NCBI GenBank assembly: GCA_004352715.1
Contig: SCFE01000079.1
Coordinates: forward strand, 1,285,429 to 1,349,428
Origin: Hofstenia miamia
Taxonomy: Eukaryota > Xenacoelomorpha > Acoela
Reading direction: 5' to 3'
Length of the DNA: 64,000 bases
The stretch's first letter is position 1. Every line of letters starts with the position of its first letter. The translations under genes and the position numbers were made by a program. The notes beneath the pieces were generated by a model. The model made no database searches and had not been told where the DNA came from. It was given only the letters and a program-made list of their open reading frames with translations. Shown one piece after another: positions 56,661-64,000 of the stretch.

Positions 56661-58680
56661 GAATCGAAGAAGCCAGATGCTTAGAAGAAGAGAAGTGTGA
56701 AAAGGTAAATTAAGCTTCTTAACTCGGTTATTTATTTCACTTTTTGTGCAGTTAATTTGTGAAACCCATCAGTATTTTAGCATTTCGATTTTGGAGTGTT
56801 TACGATAACAATCGAAATCTGGTATTAAGAATATTTTTTGAGCAATGAGTTTCTCACCAACAATATAACAATATCCAAAATTTTTCCCCATCACCCAGCT
56901 ATGGAAGATGGCTGATTTTTTAAAAAAAAATAAATTCCGACGTATTCTTCAAAGATTCATTTTTGTCTTATAAACTATATAGTTTACCTTTCCGAAAATA
57001 TAATATTTGTCTGACAAAATAGAAAAGGTTAGACACGTCATTGCAAGTATAAAGTCCTATAATCATGATTACAACATCCTAGCGATCGTCCAAATTAAGC
57101 TGTAATTGAATTCGTGCTAGCCATTCAATGGGAATTCATATTTGATTTCCTAGGTATGCTCCAAATCCAAACTAATAATATCTTATCAATAAGTGGAAGA
57201 AAATGTAGTATTGTTTGGAAGGAGGTTTTATTTATCTGAAAATTGCAGCTCCAAAGAAGAACCTACCAGTGTTGTGTAATTCTGTTTAGTGTTTGATTTG
57301 AACTTGCTATTGTATGGCAAAAAACCGGAGCTTTGATGAGAAATCTGAACAAATATAAAAAGTTAAATTTGAAAATAATTTTATTTTAAATAGATTTTTT
57401 CTAATCAATTTGATCCCTAACAACATATATACGAATGTCGTTAATTATTTCTGACAAACAACTGTTTGATTTCGACCATTGGGAGAGAATTACGGGAAAG
57501 GAGTTAGAGGGCTTCTACTTATGAACTGGACTCAGAAATTTATCTTCTTATATCCCAATACGAAATCAAATAATAGTATATAAGGTGATAATTACCATAC
57601 ACAATGACAATTATAAAAGTATCATATTAGAAAACTTTACGTTATTAAATGGTTTTATATGCAATTGGGTTGAGTAATTTTTTTCTATTGTATTTCTGTT
57701 GCTCATATTTGTCTGAATTTTATCAAATGTTAAAATTTCTGTATTTGTAATCTTTAAAGTTTTGTAATTGTATTTTTTAGGAAAGATATGAAGAGAAACT
57801 TATGAAAGAAACAGAACGAGAGTATTATTTTTTTATTAGAATTGTTTGATATTAGTTTGTTTAGATCCAAACGTTTTGAAGATAACCTTAGTAAGCGGGA
57901 TGTAATTCAACCATTTTATAGAAGCAATGATGATCGTAGTCCTGATGAAGACGATTTTTGCTATGGACCTTTTCGGGGTGATGAATTCAGGCGAGAGCTT
58001 CGAAGAGAGGGTGATTTTAGACGTAGTGCACCAAGAGAAGATGACTTTAGACGTGGTGGTAGAGATGATGACTTTAGACTTGGACTTCAAAGAGATGATG
58101 ATTTTCGGCGGGGTCCTCAAAAAAATGATGATTTTAGGCGAGGTCCTCCAAGAGATGATAATCTTAGGCGAGGCCCACCAAGAGATGATGATCTTAGGCG
58201 AGGCCCACCAAGAGATGATGATCTCAGGCGAGGCCCAACAAGAGATGATGATTTTAGGCGAGGTCCATCAAGATATGATGATTTTAGACGAGGCCCAACA
58301 AGAGATGATGATGATTTTCGGCGTGGCCCACCAAGAGATGATGATTTTAGGTGAGGCCCACTAAGAAATGATGATTTTAGGCGAGGTCCATTAAGAGATG
58401 ATGATTTTAGACGAGGCCCACCAAGAGATGATGATTTTAGGCGAGGCCCAACAAGAGATGACGACTTTCGAAGAGGCCTGCCACGAGATGACTTTAGACG
58501 TAGACCAGACGATGGTTTTAGAGGGGCTTCTTCACGTGATGACAAAAAATCTGAAAGGAATGACTAGTTCTTTAGACGAGAACAAACTGATGGCTACAAA
58601 AATCGTGATGATCGAGACGATTGTAGAAGAGGATATGATATCTCAAAGAAAACTGCTTCCTACTGTACAAATCAAAATTA
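56661..58680 (+). pseudogene. Gene with E/R-rich region and decapeptide repeats, resembling eIF3a C-terminus; two in-frame stops
   Basis: Three exons fit: 56661-56704, 57781-57821 and 57865 onward, with a 43-nt intron between the last two. They read IEEARCLEEEKCEK, then ERYEEKLMKETERE, then SKRFEDNLSKRD. After SNDDRSPDEDDFCYGPFRGD comes an array of about fifteen 10-residue units with consensus RDDDFRRGPP, encoded by 30-bp DNA repeats (about 58050-58500). Charged ER-rich sequence followed by DDDRGPRRG-type decapeptides is typical of the eIF3a subunit C-terminal region, so a role in translation initiation is possible. Other RDD/RGG proteins are alternatives. A CGA-to-TGA change at about 58352 and a TAG at about 58564 interrupt the frame, but coding-like sequence (FFRREQTDGYKNRDDRDD) continues after both, to a TAA at about 58680. 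The 5' part was not found. Confidence 0.5.
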
Positions 58681-59757
58681 AGTTCTTTGTCTTAAATATT
58701 GTTTAATGACTATTTCCTAATTTTGATTAAAGACAATTCTCGTCTTACTTGTATATAATTGCCAAACTCCATACCATTTTGATTCATTTATTTTATAATT
58801 GTTGACGTTAGATTTATAAAAACACTAATAAATAAATATTTTAGTGAAATTATTTGAACATACTTCTACTCTAAATTTCCTTACTTAACTTGGTGACTGT
58901 CTTATATGCTATCATTGTACTGACATTCATTAATTGAATATTGGAATTTATTGTTTGTTTTTAACTTTTTTTTTACTATTGCATCATTTTACAAAGTGCA
59001 AGCGATTTTGTACTGTTTTTATGCATCGACTAACTAATTTGAATTAGCTTAAATTATATTAAAATGCGCTTAAGTTTCTATGTAAAAATTATTTTCGCGC
59101 AAGCATGGAAACGGGTCAACTTTTCTTGACTTTGCTCGACCCGACTCAACCAAAATAGTTTCTGATCCAACCCGGCTTATAATAATAAAAGTTATTCTTC
59201 TTTTTTTTCAAACTAGATAAACATTACATTATATTACATGCAAAACATCTACCATTGTTGCCAAATTAAAGTAAAATATATTTCGTTCAATATAAATGAG
59301 TCTTAAAACACTAGAAACAATGTCACTAATATTGGAACAGATCAAACTTATTTTCAAATTTTCCGGATTAAGTGATCCGCAATACTCTCCGAGGTTTAAC
59401 ATTCTGCCGAAAAAGTTCTTTCACTTAATGCCAAGTTTGGTGCAATTTAGAAAACCTCTCATTGCAAACCAAATAAAACGTGGATACTCATTATGACTAT
59501 CACGTCAATAACGTAATCGATTATTGAACTTTTCAATAGTAACGGCTAATTAATAAAAACAGACTTCTTCCTCAATATCCGAAGGCATGGAATGGCACTT
59601 GATGCAGAAGCGCTGTAAATGTCTATGAATGTACATCCTGAATTTTAAGTCTTGACAGAAGGTTTGTTGCCCTGACCCGGTTAATTGAATACCGACCCGA
59701 CACACGAGTTTATCCGTTTGCAGGCCTGCTTGCACTAAGCTAGGTGAGAGCTGCAAT
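58681..59757. other. 3' flank and repeat-derived sequence
   Basis: AATAAATAAATA at about 58827-58838 could serve as polyadenylation signal for the decapeptide-repeat gene. 59100-59180 and 59670-59735 hold GC-richer words (CTCGACCCGACTC, TACCGACCCGACAC) typical of a non-autonomous hAT-like repeat. The 66-codon ORF at 59296-59496 is anonymous. Confidence 0.45.
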
Positions 59758-60060
59758 CGTGCCGTGCTCGTTCCATGCCGTGCCGTGACTTAAATCTATG
59801 GACAATGCAAGCGTCTGAAACTTATAACTATTTATGTACAATTTTCTGTTCATAATATATTAGATACGATTCTGGCTAATATATTTTCTATATGATCTTT
59901 TTTGTTGATTTATAATACATAATACACTGGCTTTAATCATTTTATGTACTTAAGAAATGCATAAGTTTGAAGTTTTAAAAATTCTAAAAACTTGGAGTGG
60001 CATGCCGTGGTGTGGCGTGCTTAAGATCTACAGTGCCGGGCCATGCTTCAAAAAATCCTG
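59758..60060 (+). repeat. Dispersed repeat with CATGCCGTG-rich ends, shorter copy
   Basis: Matches 49318-49440 and 49817-50000 with the middle deleted at about 59862. The ends contain CATGCCGTGCCGTGAC and GGCATGCCGTGGTGTGG words. Confidence 0.65.
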
Positions 60061-62220
60061 CACATTTGGGCACGGTGAATACTGAAGTCCCTCCCATACT
60101 CTAATTTTTAATTCAACATTAAACTTGCTGCTGTTCAAAATGCATTCACAATTTTCTTAATGTTAATTAATTTTTTACAATTTTAGCAATTGTTTATCAA
60201 TTTTTTTTAGAATTGCTCCAAAATATTTATAGGGATTGCCTTTACGTTTAAAAGCAATTTCTTACTAAAGAAAACTATGAATACAATAAGTTGCTTATTT
60301 TTGACTGAAATAATTTATGGTCTGAATTTAATAATCATTCTTTATGTTACATGTCATTGTCAAAAATTAAGTTCACTAGAAGAACATTTTGAAATTGAAA
60401 ACAGCAGAGTTATAAAATTATGCTTTAGACCTCTTCTTGTATATTCGGATAATTTGTAATTTTAATTACGGAATGTTACAGAAAAGGAAGAGTGGTGTTG
60501 CTCATTCAAATTTGAAGTAATTAAGAGTGCATGCATTAATGTATTCTTCTCTTCCCAGATTACAGAAAATATAAGCTTTCTAGCGATTCTCAATAATGAT
60601 GATATAATGAATAGAGTCTTCAGGGAATGGTCGCATTAATGATCCCGGTACCAGACACACGCGCGTGGTAACAAAAAACAAAAGATTAGCCAGAACCAGG
60701 TAGAGATATGGACAAACTTTTCAATTTCAACTGGTTATTAATGTCTCAATCGTGAAATTTATAAGTAAAGCAATATACTTTAAAAAGCAACTCTTTTAAA
60801 CAAATCTTTAAGTAAATAAAGGGCACTGCAATTGGACAATCAGCAATTCCATCTTATGAAGCGGCATTAGCTATTTACAAAAATAGAATAAAAGCAATGT
60901 TTTGTAAATATTTAGAAGTGATATTTTGATGGTGGCTTACACAATTTTCAGTGAATTAATCATATCAAAATGTTTCATCAAATTCTAAACAACATAGATC
61001 CAACAAATAACGTGCAATTATTATGAATTTGAATAATCCTAGAATTTCTAAAACTTTTTTTGAGCATCTTAAGAACACCATGTTGTCTAGACAGAAAATT
61101 ACATTTTTACAGCCGATAAAAGTAGAATAATTGAAAAAAATTAAAATAATTAAATGAGTTCATGAAAAAGATTCAGTATGACGAATATATTGTAATAAAC
61201 GGTATTAAAAATGCATTAATGCAGGGACTAGTGATCACTGTTAAATCAGAAAACAAGTACATATATTTGAATAACACATTAAAAATACAATGAATTTGGC
61301 AAATCTGCATTAAATGATGGAACGACATGCTGAAAATCGAAAAGTTAAGGACATATTTTCAAAATATTGAGTAATGCATAAGGCCGACTCACCAATCTCC
61401 GTGGCCCGAAGGCTCTTTGTTAGATTGGATTCAGTTCTTCTCAAGAATAAAATTTTCAATGTTGAATTACATAGACCCTACATAGTATTTATGAGAGGAT
61501 CATTAGCATGAATAGGCCTAGTAAAATATATTTGATTAAGAAAGTGAAAACTCAAAAACTTCAAAGCATTTATTTCAAAATGCATATGACCATACGTGCA
61601 TTGAATCGTTTAAATGTAGCAAATAGAAATCCATAAGAACAATAGAACACTCGAAGTATTTTAATAAATGGAAATTTCAAAGATTATCAATCAAAATACT
61701 CAAAATGCTATAAAGAAGTTTAAATATGTACAACACCTGCCATACTATACATCATTGCTCAGTGCAACGAATTACAACTTGTAATTTTAGGAGACACTTT
61801 TGACAAAATTCCTAAGGAATACATTAAGAATTACGAATTTTTAGTGCTTAAAATTAGCATATGAAGTCAAATGAAATTATGGTATGAGTTATTTTTATAT
61901 AATAGAATGAAGTTAATAAAATATGTAACTAGAAGAAAGCAAAAAAATATTGCGAGTGTAGATTATGCAAAGAAAATCGGGAATTAAAATATTTGATGAA
62001 AAAACATGAAAAATATATTCAATTTCAAATTAAAGATCCAGTAGTGAAGAAATATCGTATAGTTTGAAAAAGTTTTTTCTTTGAAGTTTGAAGTGATATC
62101 TTCTTTTGCATGTCTGGAACTGACAACTAGTTATCTGAGATATGCTACTAATGTATGAAATAAATTTAGTTTATGGTAATTCTCATCATGTGAAATATAA
62201 TATCTGAGTAAATGCTACAT
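60061..62220. other. AT-rich interval without recognisable features
   Basis: Many stops in all frames and no element ends found. The 60-codon ORF at 60277-60459 is anonymous. Confidence 0.5.
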
Positions 62221-62240
62221 CTATATATATATATATATAT

Positions 62241-63240
62241 NNNNNNNNNNNNNNNNNNNNNNNNNNNNNNNNNNNNNNNNNNNNNNNNNNNNNNNNNNNN
62301 NNNNNNNNNNNNNNNNNNNNNNNNNNNNNNNNNNNNNNNNNNNNNNNNNNNNNNNNNNNNNNNNNNNNNNNNNNNNNNNNNNNNNNNNNNNNNNNNNNNN
62401 NNNNNNNNNNNNNNNNNNNNNNNNNNNNNNNNNNNNNNNNNNNNNNNNNNNNNNNNNNNNNNNNNNNNNNNNNNNNNNNNNNNNNNNNNNNNNNNNNNNN
62501 NNNNNNNNNNNNNNNNNNNNNNNNNNNNNNNNNNNNNNNNNNNNNNNNNNNNNNNNNNNNNNNNNNNNNNNNNNNNNNNNNNNNNNNNNNNNNNNNNNNN
62601 NNNNNNNNNNNNNNNNNNNNNNNNNNNNNNNNNNNNNNNNNNNNNNNNNNNNNNNNNNNNNNNNNNNNNNNNNNNNNNNNNNNNNNNNNNNNNNNNNNNN
62701 NNNNNNNNNNNNNNNNNNNNNNNNNNNNNNNNNNNNNNNNNNNNNNNNNNNNNNNNNNNNNNNNNNNNNNNNNNNNNNNNNNNNNNNNNNNNNNNNNNNN
62801 NNNNNNNNNNNNNNNNNNNNNNNNNNNNNNNNNNNNNNNNNNNNNNNNNNNNNNNNNNNNNNNNNNNNNNNNNNNNNNNNNNNNNNNNNNNNNNNNNNNN
62901 NNNNNNNNNNNNNNNNNNNNNNNNNNNNNNNNNNNNNNNNNNNNNNNNNNNNNNNNNNNNNNNNNNNNNNNNNNNNNNNNNNNNNNNNNNNNNNNNNNNN
63001 NNNNNNNNNNNNNNNNNNNNNNNNNNNNNNNNNNNNNNNNNNNNNNNNNNNNNNNNNNNNNNNNNNNNNNNNNNNNNNNNNNNNNNNNNNNNNNNNNNNN
63101 NNNNNNNNNNNNNNNNNNNNNNNNNNNNNNNNNNNNNNNNNNNNNNNNNNNNNNNNNNNNNNNNNNNNNNNNNNNNNNNNNNNNNNNNNNNNNNNNNNNN
63201 NNNNNNNNNNNNNNNNNNNNNNNNNNNNNNNNNNNNNNNN
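62241..63240. other. Assembly gap, exactly 1000 N, preceded by (TA)n
   Basis: Placeholder-length gap separating the decapeptide-repeat locus from its inverted copy. Confidence 0.95.
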
Positions 63241-64000
63241 TTACATAGAAATTTAAGCGCATTTTAATATAATTTATGCTACTTCAAATTAGTTGTGTGA
63301 TGCATAAAAACAGTACAAAATCGCTTGCACTTTGTACAATGATGCAATAGTTAAAAAATTCCAATATTCGATCAATGAATGTCAGTACAATGATCGCATA
63401 TAAGACAGTCACCAAGTTAAGTAAGGAAATTTAGAGTAGAAGTATGTTCAAATAATTTCACTAAAATATTTATTTATTAATGTTTTTATAAATCCAACGT
63501 CAACAATTATAAAATAAATGAATCAAAATGGTATGGAGTTTGGCAATTATATACAAGTTAGACGAGAATTGTCTTTAATCGAAATTAGGAAATAGTCATT
63601 AAACAATATTCAAGACAAAGAACTTAATTTTGATTTGTACAGTAAGAAGCAGTTTTCTTTGAGATATCATATCCTCTTCTACAATCGTCTCGATCATCAC
63701 GATTTATGTAGCCATCAGTTTGTTCTCGTCTAAAAAACTAGTCATTCCTTTCAGATTTTTTGTCATCACGTGAAGAAGCCCCTCTAAAACCATCGTCTGG
63801 TCTACGTCTAAAGTCATCTCGTGGCAGGCCTCTTCGAAAGTCGTCATCTCTTGGTGGGCCTCGTCTAAAATCATCATCTCTTAATGGACCTCGCCTAAAA
63901 TCATCATTTCTTAGTGGGCCTCACCTAAAATCATCATCTCTTGGTGGGCCACGCCGAAAATCATCATCATCTCTTGTTGGGCCTCGTCTAAAATCATCAT
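63241..64000 (-). pseudogene. Inverted copy of the 3' part of the decapeptide-repeat gene
   Basis: Reverse complement of about 58276-59087 with scattered differences. It carries the same TGA (at about 63930) and TAG (at about 63740) as the first copy. It has one 30-bp repeat unit fewer (the unit before the GACGACTTTCGAAGAGG unit). It runs off the window edge, so its 5' part is unknown. Confidence 0.85.

Noticed and set aside
57836-58706. Other-frame and antisense ORFs (Met/Ile/Leu-Gly-Glu-Ala and Leu-Lys-Ser-Ser repeats) over the 30-bp array
   Set aside because: A 30-bp repeat keeps several frames open; only the RDDDFRRGPP frame connects through spliced upstream exons.
1-64000. tRNA or rRNA genes
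   Set aside because: I looked for cloverleaf A/B-box pairs and rRNA core words by eye and found none convincing; a tRNAscan-SE and Infernal run would settle it.

Overview
The window looks like nuclear DNA of a small invertebrate animal. It is AT-rich, has spliced genes with GT/AG introns, and carries a clear Ovo-type zinc-finger gene. Several introns are tiny (43-65 nt), while intergenic space and a few introns are large and full of transposons. I cannot name the phylum. The assembly is visibly rough. Five gaps are exactly 1000 N and so are probably placeholders of unknown size. Several single-N joins carry the same sequence on both sides.

Layout. 1-3.8 kb: a fragment of an unclassified long-TIR repeat, then gaps. 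3.8-4.0 kb: a Polinton/Maverick-type terminal repeat. 5.4-7.2 kb: ovo on the minus strand, four exons visible. 7.8-8.9 kb: a dead Tc1-like element. 9.8-11.1 kb: a complete copy of the long-TIR repeat. 14.8-15.2 kb: the N-terminal part of another Tc1-like transposase. 15.2-19.0 kb: a decayed Polinton/adintovirus-like block on the minus strand (minor capsid, cysteine protease, F54H12.2-like capsid protein) ending in a terminal repeat. 19.3-24.3 kb: LINE remnants, one interrupted by a TTAA-flanked small element carrying a cysteine-rich ORF. 28.0-41.1 kb: one AMP-binding (acyl-CoA synthetase/luciferase-like) gene of seven exons, with LINE, mariner and duplicated segments in its introns. A second copy of its last two exons lies inside intron 3. 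41.3-42.4 kb: a mariner remnant. 46.7-48.2 kb: a second Polinton-type insertion, seen as two inverted ends around a placeholder gap with a perfect 6-bp target duplication. 50.5-55.5 kb: a nest of elements, with mariner-type ends enclosing a piggyBac-like transposase that is split by a hAT element with a perfect 8-bp target duplication. 56.1-59.1 kb: a minisatellite, then a gene or pseudogene whose product has E/R-rich sequence and about fifteen decapeptide repeats, resembling the eIF3a C-terminus. Its 3' part recurs inverted at the window's right edge.

Only ovo and the AMP-binding gene look like intact host genes, and each is incomplete or disturbed by assembly. No tRNA, rRNA, CRISPR or bacterial operon was seen. 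The strongest structural observation concerns the two nearly identical Polinton terminal repeats at 3.8-4.0 and 18.8-19.0 kb. They lie in the same orientation but are followed by GTTTTC and its reverse complement GAAAAC. That is what the two ends of a single insertion would look like if one flank were placed in the wrong orientation.
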